A DNA stretch of 64,000 nt from Urophycis tenuis (Eukaryota; Chordata; Actinopteri; Gadiformes; Phycidae). The translations under genes were made by a program, and so were the position numbers. Every line of letters starts with the position of its first letter. Position 1 is the stretch's first letter. The notes beneath the pieces are model-generated. The model did no database searches and was not told the origin of the DNA. It was given only the letters and a program-made list of their open reading frames with translations. The stretch covers positions 13,714,622 to 13,778,621 of the forward strand of contig JAXIVH010000001.1 of assembly GCA_036785325.1 (NCBI GenBank), written 5' to 3'. This document shows, in pieces, positions 1 to 11,713 of this stretch.

Positions 1-103
1 CAGACACACCAGCACACTTTGAGGAAGGTGATCCTGATCTGCTCTGTCAGGCTTCATATCCTCTGTTTGCCAGTGAAGTGTAACGCCTTGAAAGGTGCTG
101 AAT

Positions 104-178
104 GACACACACACACACACATACACGCACGTACACACACACACACACACACACACTCACACACACGCACGCAGGCAT

Positions 179-267
<89 letters not shown>
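104..267. repeat. (CA)n microsatellite
   Basis: Nearly pure CA dinucleotide tract with a few CG/GC interruptions. Open frames across it are only Thr-His or Cys-Val repeats and are not genes. Confidence 0.95.
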
Positions 268-270
<3 letters not shown>

Positions 271-2410
271 GCCCTTTCTTCTCAGTCTGCATACGCTCTG
301 AGAAAGACTTTTTCCAAGGGAATCAAAGAGCAGTGAGAGTCAACTGAAACAAGGTCTCTCGTCCCTTCCAGAGCACAGAGCCCATAGCCCTGACCCGAGC
401 CCCAAGGGAGCACGGCTTGTCAGCTGGGAGAGGCTGCAAACAGACAACAAGCAGTCGTTACTGAGAACAAGTTGTTGGGATTTGTGTGAAGAATTGAAGC
501 TGCCAGTTTTTACACATCAATCTCAACTCGACTTGAAATGTTGAGTGTCTGGTGACTAAAAGCCCCTCCACCCACAGCTCCATCAGGCCACATTTGGAAT
601 CATCTCTAAATCCAGTCTCTTCCTGAGAACCATGGCGGGGAAATCTGTGAGCCATTTTCCATGCATCTATTCTGCTGAAGAACATTTCACATGTGTGCCT
701 GCCCGCCACAAATGTAAATGTATCACTGTGATGTTGCTGAAACCGACGCACATTGATTCCAGGAGACGAAAGTGATTCCATTTTGACAAATGATTTTGGA
801 AACACGTGTTGAAGGCAGGAGAGACGGTTAGGATGGACCACTCACCCAGACCCAGTGGAGGTCCTTCAAGTCAGAGGAGTTCAGAAAGTGGCGGTGTAAG
901 ATTTGCCAAAATGTGATTTGTGTGATGTTGTGAAGCGTACTACTGTCAGTCTGGACAACTTGACATAACAAGAGAAGACATGAGGACCCGCCATCTTGAG
1001 TCCTACACGGGTGCTCCCCTGGTGCGATCTGAAGTCCCTACACTGCAACGCGGTGTGCTCTTTGTCAAACGCACCGCGCCAAATCACCTGGTCTGTCCCC
1101 ACCGCCTCTCTGATGTCACACTGTCTGAGTGGGTGACAAGAGCCGCCCTTGTTGTGGCACGCAACCTAACAAAATGGCCGTCCCGGTGCACACAAGAGAC
1201 CGCGGCCTCGGCCCGCTCAGCCCTTTGTCTCCAAAAACAAAGGCGCGCGGAGTGCCGCGGTGTCTCTCGGCAAATGACGCCTTAATTGTGCAAGTTAACA
1301 AGCACGGTGGGTTTTGCTCTTCACGAATAACAAAGGGGCCCCGCTGGGCGGGGGTTGGGCCTTTTGTTTCAGTTTCTCACATTTTCTTGCGGACAAATCT
1401 TGAGCTAGCTCAGGGATTTCTGCCCGCCAAAACCACTGTGCGGGTGCCGCGCGCATTGGGACGCTGTTGAGCAAACACGCCGATATTTTTTATACTTTGT
1501 AGATGAAATGTTTGATTCCAGCATTAAGCCATTCTAAATGCTAACAATACGTAAAGCGGTTTGCTCCCAACCAGACAACAACAACGACAACGACAACAAC
1601 CACCACCACAAAGGCCCCGGAGACGGCAGCAGTGTGAGGACTCTCGGGGCGCTCGGCGCCGCTCACCGCGTGTTTACACGCGTTCCGCTGAAGTGTCTGA
1701 CCCGCTGGCCGTCGCCGCGCGGCGCTCACACAGCCTCCTTTATCAGCCCTGTTTATCTGGCTCCCATATCTCGGGGGTCGCCGCTCCACAGAGAGGGCCG
1801 CGTCTGAATGAGACAACCTCCTGGATTTGCATAATCCGGGGCGGTACCGGGGTGGGCTCTGAGGGGGGGGGGGCACCCGGGCCCGGGCCAACCGCCCAGA
1901 AAGGTAGCGGGCCGGACTCTCGGGTGGGGAAGGGCCGCGACGGAGTCGGGAGTCAGGCTCCCCCTGTCCCTCCTCCCCCCTGCTCCCCCCCCTGCCCTCC
2001 CCCCCGCCTGCCTGCCGGGGCACCAACGGGAAGGCCCGCGCTCCCTGGAGGGGATTCAATCCGCAATTTGAGCGGTTCCCTCAAACGAGCTGCTGGATCG
2101 CCTTCTTTGTACGCACTCGTCACCAAAATGGACTCTTCAGTGCGTAGATCTTCCCCACACAGTTTCCCCTCCAGAGAACGGTCACCGCTCCGCCACCCTC
2201 TTTCTCACACCTTCCTCGCTCCAGACAGGGCAGCCAGGGACGCAGAGCGTTGTTTTTTGTTTTGTTGTGTCTCCTACTAAGAGCCCTTTCATGGCGTGCT
2301 CTCTTACAGTGGGGTTATTCTTCAGGCAGCCCAGGCTGCTGCCAGGCTGCAGACAGACCTCTCCTGCGATGGGAATCTGTTGCTTCATGTGCTGGGTCTG
2401 CTGCCAAGTT
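268..2410. other. Non-repetitive GC-rich DNA, no gene recognised
   Basis: Unique-looking sequence that becomes GC- and CpG-rich around 1560-2110. It has poly-G and poly-C runs at 1861-1880 and 1975-2005, and GCCATNTTG/AAAATGGC-type YY1-like words near 990, 1170 and 2128. Long frames on both strands are low complexity and match no family I recognise. It may be a CpG island or regulatory DNA of a neighbouring gene; that is inference. Confidence 0.4.
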
Positions 2411-2429
2411 TCTGGGCATTGTTGTTAAC

Positions 2430-2582
2430 GTGTTAGGGGGAGGGAGGGGGGAGGAGGGGGGAGGAGGAGGAGGAGGGAGGCCCTTTAAACCCTGTGAGAT
2501 AGTGGTATATCTGTTGTGGGAATGATCTCTATGATCCCTCCCTCCCGCCCCCTTCTCAATCCCACTCTCCCTCTCTCTCTCC

Positions 2583-2615
<33 letters not shown>

Positions 2616-3217
2616 GCGCACTCTCTCTGTTTTTGTCGTCTAACTCCCTTTTCCTTTCTTCCGACCCCCCTGGCCCCTGAAGCCACCCACCCACCCACCC
2701 ACACACACACACACACACACGCGCGCGCGCACCCACACACACACACACGCACACACACACATGCAGACACACGCACCCACACACACAAACACACACACAC
2801 ACAGACGCACACACACACTCCCACACGCATGCATGCACGCCTCCTGCAGGCACATACACACACACACACACACTTACACAAACAAACACGCACACAAACA
2901 CACACATGCAGACACACACACCCTGTCTGACTCAGATGGCCAGCCCGAGGTGAGCTGGTGAAGATCTGCTGCTGCTGCTCACCCCACCACCTCACCATCA
3001 CCTCACCACCACCTCCACCACCACCTCCCCACCATCTCCACCACCAGCTCACCACCACCTCCACCACCACAACCTCACCACCACCTCAACCACCAGCTAA
3101 CCACCACCTCCACCACCACCACCATCACTACCACCTCACCACCACCTCACCACCACCTCACCACCACCTCCACCACCATTTCCACCACCAGCTTACCACC
3201 GCCACCACCAGCAGCGT
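2430..3217. repeat. Compound low-complexity region (G-rich, CT, CA, CAC)
   Basis: In order: a G-rich GGA/GGGA stretch (2430-2485), a CT microsatellite (2556-2616), CA/CG dinucleotides (2690-2930) and a CAC/ACC trinucleotide stretch (2975-3215). The frames over it are compositional artefacts. Confidence 0.9.
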
Positions 3218-3239
3218 AAAAAAAACGTTACAACCCATT

Positions 3240-3780
3240 TCTTCTTAAGGCTAAGGTTTGGGTGCATCATTGAACTTCAAACTTAACTTAATTCAACATC
3301 TCCCCTGCATTCCAGCAGAGACCGCCCAGCCTGAAAGGGGGAATTGTAAATGTTCAGTGTGAAATATTAATGCCAAAGACAAACATTCCCAAACCAAAAG
3401 CTTTTCCGTCCAAGCACAGTTTACATGACAATAAATGATTTTAAGCCCCTTTCATCCCAGGCTAAATGTGTTATTATTCATGGATGTGCTGGGGCTAAAT
3501 CTTCCTCATCTGGCTGCACATTAGCCCCTTTCCTCCCCTTAAACTCTCTATTTAGGCCCGGGATTTAAACCAATATTGGGCCTGTAGAGCTCCAAGTATC
3601 CCATCAAAGCCCTCTGCCTTTCATTGTATTGTCACGTTTCCATCTGCATGGGCACTGTCTTTCACCGCTCTCTGCTAGCCTGTGTTCAGCGCAGGGGTTG
3701 GTTAATGTGGGTTTATCCAACCAGCCAGGCAGTTAATGTGGGTTAATCTATTCATCGCCCGGGCATCGGCCATCCTTCCA
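3240..3780. promoter_or_regulatory. Candidate conserved non-coding element near helt
   Basis: Repeat-free, AT-moderate sequence without a coding frame. It holds TTATTCAT- and CAATAAATGATTTTA-like homeodomain-type words and two near-identical 17-mers (3701-3717 and 3732-3748) in direct orientation 31 bp apart. It looks like a developmental enhancer by composition only; conservation could not be tested. Confidence 0.3.
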
Positions 3781-3890
3781 TCACCCACTCATCCACTCAT
3801 CCATCCATCCATCATCCATCCATCCAAGGGAACATCCATGAATGCAAATGTTATACAGGCAGCCCTGCAAGACACCTTGATTGATGTGTG

Positions 3891-3950
<60 letters not shown>

Positions 3951-3960
3951 TGTGTGTGTA
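3781..3960. repeat. (ATCC)n and (TG)n microsatellites
   Basis: Short ATCC tetranucleotide run at 3781-3830, then a TG tract at 3893-3958. Confidence 0.9.
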
Positions 3961-3964
3961 TGCG

Positions 3965-4990
3965 TGCATGGCTAACCCACACCGCTTGTTATTATGTTGT
4001 TTCTGTTATTTTTGTGAAAAGAGATTTGAGGAGCATTTGGATTCTCTCGGCTCCTGCTTGATTTCATGGTGTCGATTACGTCTCTTTGAGGTCACTGAAG
4101 GATGAAGCCCCAGCACTCTGAGAACGTCTTGCCCTCAGCCAGCCCCGCCGGCCCACAAAAGATCCCTCATAAAAAGAACATTTCTACTCCTTTCTCTCGG
4201 CTTCCTTCCCTCCGTCTTCTTGAGATGGAGCTCTATGGCTTACTTAAGGACCCAAAGAATAGGCGCGATGACGTCACTGACATCGAGGAAAGTCTGCTAG
4301 TGTATGGCGCCAACACAGAGCTCTGCACGTCGACCATCTGATACGTGTCAAAGTGTGCACACGGTGTTGTTGTTGTTGTTGTTGTTGTTTTCTCCTGCAG
4401 GGTTTGGGACGCGTTTCTCCACCGCGAGGCCTCACGTCGCCTGTGTCTGGTCCACAGAGGAGCCAGACCCAAGTCCACCATGCGCTTGGTGTGAAGGTCT
4501 GTCAGACCCGTCCTGCACAGAGAGAGTGACAGCACAGCAACAGTAGCTGCTCTAACATGCACCTTGTGCCTTGGCCCTTCTCAGCCTCGCCTGTTGCCTT
4601 GGGCAGCAGGGCCAGCTAAGTGGCTCAATGTAGATGCGGAGCGTGTGTATGTGTGTGTCTGAGTGGCTCATGAAAGCAGTCATCAGCCTTACATTGGGAA
4701 ATGTGAATAACTTCATTCAGTCTGTTCTTGCAGATCAGAGAGAGAGAGAAAGAGAGACGTATCATATCACATATCACACATAAATAAATAAAAGGATATT
4801 GATTCATCAAAAATGTTTCATCCCACTTAAAACAGGAAGCACTTAGAATATTAAAAGTTGAATCAAATGAGTTTAGGGGAGGCAGGAAGACTATAAGGGG
4901 ACGCACCCCGGACACATTAAGGAATACTATACTGCAACTGACTGAGAACAAATGTTGGCCCTTTGAGCTGAGGGCAAGGTCACGCTGCCA
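3965..4990. other. Intergenic DNA, no gene recognised
   Basis: Contains a (TTG)n run at 4363-4390, a perfect palindromic CRE word TGACGTCA at 4269-4276 and a short AG-rich run at 4739-4757. I see no convincing exon. Confidence 0.4.
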
Positions 4991-4994
4991 TGGA

Positions 4995-5617
4995 CGCTGG
5001 GTGAGCGTAGCTAAGGGTGAGGGTAGCTAAGGGTGAGGATATCTAAGGCTGATGGTAGCTAAGGGTGAGTGTAGCTAATGGTGAGCGTAGCTAACGGTGA
5101 GCGTAGCTAAGGGTGAGCGTAGCTAAGGGTGAGGGTAGCTAAGGGTGAGGATATCTAAGGGTGATGGTAGTTAAGGGTGAGTGTAGCTAAGGGTGAGGGT
5201 AGCTAATGGTGAGCGTAGCTAACGGTGAGCGTAGCTAAGGGTGAGCGTAGCTAAGGGTGCGGGTAGCTAAGGGTGAGCGTAGCTAAGGGTGAGCGTAGCT
5301 AAGGGTGAGGGTAGCTAAGGGTGAGCGTAGCTAAGGGTGAGCGTAGCTAAGGGTGAGCGTAGCTAAGGGTGAGGATAGCTAAGGGTGAGCGTAGCTAAGG
5401 GTGAGCGTAGCTAAGGGTGAGCGTAGCTAAGGGTGAGGATAGCTAAGGGTGAGCGTAGCTAAGGGTGCGGGTAGCTAAGGGTGCGGGTAGCTAAGGGTGA
5501 GCGTAGCTAAGGGTGAGCGTAGCTAAGGGTGAGCGTAGCTAAGGGTGAGGGTAGCTAAGGGTGAGCGTAGCTAAGGGTGAGGATAGCTAAGGGTGAGCAT
5601 AGCTAAGGGTGAGGGCG
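4995..5617. repeat. 16-bp minisatellite, about 38 units
   Basis: Tandem array of a unit reading GTAGCTAAGGGTGAGC. Common variants are GAGG for GAGC, ATATC for GTAGC and GTGCGG for GTGAGC. The variants are not random: blocks of neighbouring units recur in the same order, which suggests multi-unit duplication. Confidence 0.95.
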
Positions 5618-5649
5618 CTGCTCCTCTCCCCGCTCGGCTGTGGGGGAGC

Positions 5650-5812
5650 AGACAGACTGAAGGAGGATGTGGAGCAGACTGAAGGAGGATGTGGAGCAGA
5701 CTGAAGGAGGATGTGGAGCAGACTGAAGGAGGATGTGGAGCAGACTGAAGGAGGATGAGGAGCAGACTGAAGGAGGATGAGGAGCAGACTGAAGGAGGAT
5801 GAGGAGCAGAGC
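5650..5812. repeat. 22-bp minisatellite, about 7 units
   Basis: Tandem units of about 22 bp built on CTGAAGGAGGATGTGGAGCA. The last units carry GATGAGG in place of GATGTGG. It begins about 35 bp after the 16-bp array. Confidence 0.95.
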
Positions 5813-5819
5813 TGAGTGA

Positions 5820-6289
5820 TGCAGTTGAACTATTGGGCACTGTTGGACATTTTGTTGTACTCTTTTCTCTTGGGAAAATCAGCCTTCTCAAATGTTATGT
5901 TTCGTTCACGTCTACAAAGCGTTGAGCCTTTATGTTGGATTCCTTCTCCGGAATCAGTGGATATTGATCAGTGAATATTGCACAGGAGTGACAATAGCTA
6001 TGCTACATTAACTATCATGTTTTTACTTTTTATAGATATTAACTGTTAAATTCAATCTTAAAATCTTAGTTTAAACAGCTTCAAATGGATTTGTTGGCTA
6101 AGCCTCCTGAGAGGAGACAGAGCCAATGGCTCATCATTGAAGGGTTAAAGCTGAGTCTCTGCTTCACAGACTCACCTTGCACAAACATCACTGTTCTTTG
6201 CATTATGTCATATAATATTAGGAAATGTAATTCCACGCAAGGAGTTATTTGTGCATAGGAACGCCCGTCATCATTGAGATACATTTAGT
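5820..6289. other. Intergenic DNA, nothing recognised
   Basis: AT-rich unique sequence with no convincing exon, RNA gene or repeat. Confidence 0.4.
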
Positions 6290-6358
6290 TGAGGTGGGGA
6301 TCGAACCGCCAACCCTGCTGGTGGAACCCACGCTCTGCCCACTGAGCTATGCCGTCCA
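6290..6358 (-). repeat. tRNA-derived (SINE-like) fragment
   Basis: On the minus strand an A-box-like TAGCTCAGTGGGCAGAGC (6332-6349) is followed by a B-box GGTTCGATCCC (6297-6307). The spacing is tRNA-like, but the two ends do not form an acceptor stem. It is therefore more likely a tRNA-derived SINE head or tRNA pseudogene than a working tRNA gene. Confidence 0.6.
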
Positions 6359-6995
6359 GCTGACAGCTATAAGCAAATAAAAGCAGCCAACATATGAACA
6401 GCCACTGCCACCTGTTGTAGTGCTGCATGGTGCTGGGCTAGCTGCTAACAGTATTTCACTAGTTTGGCAAGCTAGTCTGCTCTGTCATTTCAAGACATGC
6501 ACAAAGTTTGATGACAAAAAGACTAAAACACCCAAAACAGGAGCACTTACCTTGGCTGTAATTTGAGAAATGTGCCTCAAAGGAGAATTTTACAAGCGAA
6601 TCGAAGGCAAAAGGAGCAAGGCAGTATGTAAGTAAGCAAGTGAAATGGCTCAATGGTATGTCTATGGGAGTCTTTTGCATGTTTAATTGCAAATATCTCA
6701 AAAAGTATGAAGTTGAAAATGAAAAAGAAAAATACACAGCACAGCTATACGGAAGTAGACCTTTGTAATACAGTTTGAATGAATCTCGAGTTTTAGTCGT
6801 TTAGCATCTATTTATGCCTTTATGCCTTTATCTATTTATGCCTCTTACTATTTTGAAAGTGGAGGTTGAATTTGAAAGAGCGTGTGAGCCTTTAGGTCTG
6901 ACTGTGTAGAACAATTGTAGGTTAAAATCAACTTCAAATTATACATGCAAAATGTCAGTCCTTAAATATGACGCGTAAAGTTGAAATAAGAAATA

Positions 6996-7001
6996 TTTAT
7001 T
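6996..7001 (-). terminator. Candidate polyadenylation signal of helt
   Basis: AATAAA on the minus strand, about 115 nt past the helt stop codon (7116-7118). It is the nearest canonical signal; use is inferred. Confidence 0.5.
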
Positions 7002-7115
7002 ATATTCACACTCTTTTTGTAAAATTAAAAAATATATACATTTCTTATTAAATAAAGACACAGAGAGTTCGAACGGGCCACCGGTATCAACATGTTATCT
7101 CCATCTCCATGGTGT

Positions 7116-9092
<1,977 letters not shown>

Positions 9093-9340
9093 GGAGGAGG
9101 CGGAGGTCCCGGGGCAGAGGAGGCACGGAGGAGGCGGAGGTCCCGGGGCAGATGAGGCACGGAGGAGGTGGAGGTCCCGGGGCAGAGGAGGCACGGATGA
9201 GGTGGAGGTCCTGGGGCAGGGGAGGCACGGAGGAGGCGGAGGTCCCGGGCAGAGGAGGCACGGAGAAGGCGGAGGTCCCGGGGCAGAGGAGGCACGGATG
9301 AGGTGGAGGTCCCGGGGCAGAGGAGGCACGGAGGAGGTTT
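9093..9340. repeat. 34-bp VNTR directly upstream of the helt start codon
   Basis: About seven units of 34 bp (one is 33) plus a partial unit. The plus-strand core is GGAGGTCCCGGGGCAGAGG joined to AGGCACGGAGGAGGC. The array begins next to the ATG (9092-9090), so it should occupy the helt 5'UTR or core promoter. The frames over it on both strands are repeats, not genes. Confidence 0.9.
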
Positions 9341-9377
9341 GACCGCAGAGGAGGATGCAGACTGATGGAGAAGTGGT

Positions 9378-9388
9378 CCTTTTAAAGG
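9378..9388 (-). promoter_or_regulatory. TATA-like box, helt core promoter candidate
   Basis: Palindrome CCTTTTAAAGG, giving TTTAAAA on the minus strand about 290 nt upstream of the ATG and just outside the VNTR. A start site near 9350 would place the VNTR in the 5'UTR. This is inferred from position. Confidence 0.4.
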
Positions 9389-9415
9389 CGTCATCCAGGG
9401 ACGCCGGCATTCAGC

Positions 9416-9423
9416 ATGCAAAT
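9416..9423. promoter_or_regulatory. Octamer (POU) motif ATGCAAAT
   Basis: Perfect octamer word about 30 bp upstream of the TATA-like box. A second octamer in reverse orientation (ATTTGCAT) lies at 9591-9598. Confidence 0.4.
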
Positions 9424-9548
9424 TATTCCTCGGGATTAGCGCCAAGCTTTTGGTAAATGTGTGCATTTAGGATCAGTTCAAGAAATAGTAAAAAAAAAAA
9501 ATAATCTAACGCCATGGGCTAGCAGGGGGCCAACCTGCTTTGTTAACC

Positions 9549-9573
9549 CACGTGGCTGTTCAAAGGACACGTG
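9549..9573. promoter_or_regulatory. Two CACGTG E-boxes
   Basis: CACGTG at 9549-9554 and 9568-9573, 19 bp apart centre to centre. Hes/Hey/Helt-type repressors bind class B/C E-boxes, so autoregulation is possible (inference). Confidence 0.45.
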
Positions 9574-9590
9574 ATGACGTTCGGAATATT

Positions 9591-9598
9591 ATTTGCAT
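9591..9598. promoter_or_regulatory. Octamer (POU) motif, reverse orientation
   Basis: ATTTGCAT, paired with the octamer at 9416-9423 around the two E-boxes. Confidence 0.35.
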
Positions 9599-9700
9599 AG
9601 CAACAACCCGGGAGGGAGACAAGCAGCGGTCCGCCGGGGCGCGCACTGCGCGCTCCGAACAAAGCCGGCGCGGGAAAAGAGACTCTTTCTTCATCTCGCG

Positions 9701-9709
9701 TTTCTCACA
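9701..9709 (-). promoter_or_regulatory. RBPJ/Su(H)-type site 1
   Basis: The minus strand reads TGTGAGAAA, which fits the Su(H)/RBPJ consensus YGTGRGAAM. It sits in a 15-mer (9698-9712) repeated exactly at 9857-9871. Confidence 0.45.
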
Positions 9710-9859
9710 CGAGCGACTGTTTCCAACCCCGCTGCTCCGCGACGCGAGGCGCACGGCCTGTCCAGTGTCATTAGAGTAATTAAGTAAGCCTTTAATAGGC
9801 TGTTCCGCGTGTTCAGGGGAGCCCTTTTGGAGACGGAGTCCCCCCGTTTGTTCTCGGCG

Positions 9860-9868
9860 TTTCTCACA
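9860..9868 (-). promoter_or_regulatory. RBPJ/Su(H)-type site 2
   Basis: Second TGTGAGAAA in the same orientation, inside the second copy of the 15-mer, 159 bp from site 1. Confidence 0.45.
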
Positions 9869-9871
9869 CGA

Positions 9872-10680
9872 CTTGGTGACACGTCCATCTTTGATGAGAG
9901 ATGGCAAGCTTTTTGTTGACGTCCTTTATGCGGCCGCAGCCCTCGGCAGGTGTGTGAGGAGCCGCGGCACACGAGCGTCGGCTGCGTCATGCCGGGGGTC
10001 TCCAGCCGGCCCGGCACGAGGGCTGCCCGCCACCGGAGGGTCTTCGGAGGGGCTCAATTTGTATCCTATTATCCTATAGGAAAATGTCTATTCAGGCCCA
10101 TGAATAGTTTCATTGGCCTAAATTTTAATAATGCTGTGAAAGAAAGGGAGAAATAAAGAAGAATGCAGCTGGTGTGCACAAGCATTATTCCGTCACCTGC
10201 GAGATGGGTAGCCCGGAGACCCCTATTCATTTGCCTAATTTCGGTCAACTTAACAAACTTTGGGAGAAATTATACTGCCATTGTTATGAAGGGTGAAGCT
10301 TTCTGATCGAATTAACAGCATGTTTTGATCCGGTAAATGTCATTAGAAAGAAAGAAACAATCGCGTTTTAAAGGGGCCTGGGTAATGCGCCAAGTGGAGA
10401 CGCCAAAGCGCAAACTTCACAAAGGGCGCTGGTAAATGCCACAGGGGACTTTTGTACCAGCACACAGCTCAAGTTTTTCTCCCAACAAAGGGCATTATTT
10501 TATACTTGAATACGTTTCAAGCAACAATCGGCTGTTTTCTTCAAACATATTTTCACAGCAAGGTTAACAACAGCGTTATTGTGTGCGCTCCGTCTCGCCA
10601 TTTTGGAGCTGGTTCCATGCGCCAAAAGACCTATCTTAGATTAGTCTACTTCTAAGAAGGATTAAATCCTCAAAGTTTCG
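9872..10680. other. helt upstream DNA, no gene recognised
   Basis: Repeat-poor sequence without a convincing exon. A SOX-like CATTGTT word lies near 10278 and a CCATTTTGG word near 10598. It could hold distal helt control elements. Confidence 0.35.
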
Positions 10681-10684
10681 CCTT

Positions 10685-10739
10685 TTTTTATATATATATA
10701 TATATATATATATCTATCTATATAGATAGATAGATATAT
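10685..10739. repeat. (TA)n/(ATCT)n microsatellite
   Basis: TA dinucleotides followed by ATCT/ATAG units that are partly self-complementary. Confidence 0.9.
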
Positions 10740-11621
10740 TTGATCCGAGGTTGGAGAATAAAACGCGGCGGAGGTTGAGAGGAGAAGTCCAGAAAACAGC
10801 GCACGGTTTTGGGCTTCTGCCAAGTGGGGGAGAAAGACGCGAGCCTGTCGGTGGGGGGACGTACAATACAAGAAATAAAATGGTTCGTTAAACACTTTTA
10901 ACGCATTTCCCTTTGAAATATGGACTTTGAAGCGCAATCTTTTGTGGATTTTGGTAAATGAATAAAGATCGCAGATATTTGGTGAGACTTTAGTGTGCTA
11001 GGATGGGAGGCAGATGGTGCGTCGGGATGAGGTTGCTCTAACCCTCACCCTGACAGACTATGATACAACAATACAAAATAACATGTTGTTCCCTATTCTT
11101 TTTGTGCATATTAAGTGAATAGGCCTATATCGGTATACAATTATGCAGTTACTCTAATAAAAGCGCTTATTCGTTACACTAGGCTATATAAATTAATGTT
11201 TCCTGGCATGTGCAATAATCAATAATGCTTATATCGACTCTAAGCTTCCTCGTGTGTTTTCGTAATGTATATTCATGTAATAATTGATATTGAATAAATA
11301 CTGTTCATAATTATTTATAATATTCACAATTATTGTTCATAATAAGGAAACACGCATTGATGTATGAGTTGCGCGAGAGGCCTAGGTTTGTGTGGTTCTG
11401 TCTCGTCCTGCAACCTGAAGGCGCAGTTGCTTTTATTTAGTTCTTGTAATAGTAGGCCTACTTATCTCCCCCCACCGCAAGGCTACACGTACAGTCTTTT
11501 TCATTTAATCTATTCAGAGTAGGCTATATGGGGCGACACAAAGTAGGCTACAACTTGAAGGCTACTTAAAGTTCAACAATAACACCAGGAAAAGTAGCCC
11601 ACTAAATTGTAATAACATATA

Positions 11622-11711
<90 letters not shown>
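11622..11711. repeat. (TG)n microsatellite in copy A
   Basis: Pure TG tract. The equivalent tract in copy B (56846-56895) is clearly shorter. Confidence 0.95.

Positions 11712-11713
<2 letters not shown>

Noticed and set aside
47..347. Long Thr-His and Cys-Val frames on both strands
   Set aside because: Pure translations of the CA microsatellite; the same holds for frames at 2485-3250, 3781-3969, 11562-11801 and 56784-56984.
1561..2280. 239-codon plus-strand frame in GC-rich DNA
   Set aside because: Composition is Pro/Arg/Gly biased with no domain; GC-rich DNA has few stop codons by chance, and I see no exon signals.
6290..6358. Functional tRNA gene
   Set aside because: A and B boxes are present, but the acceptor stem does not pair.
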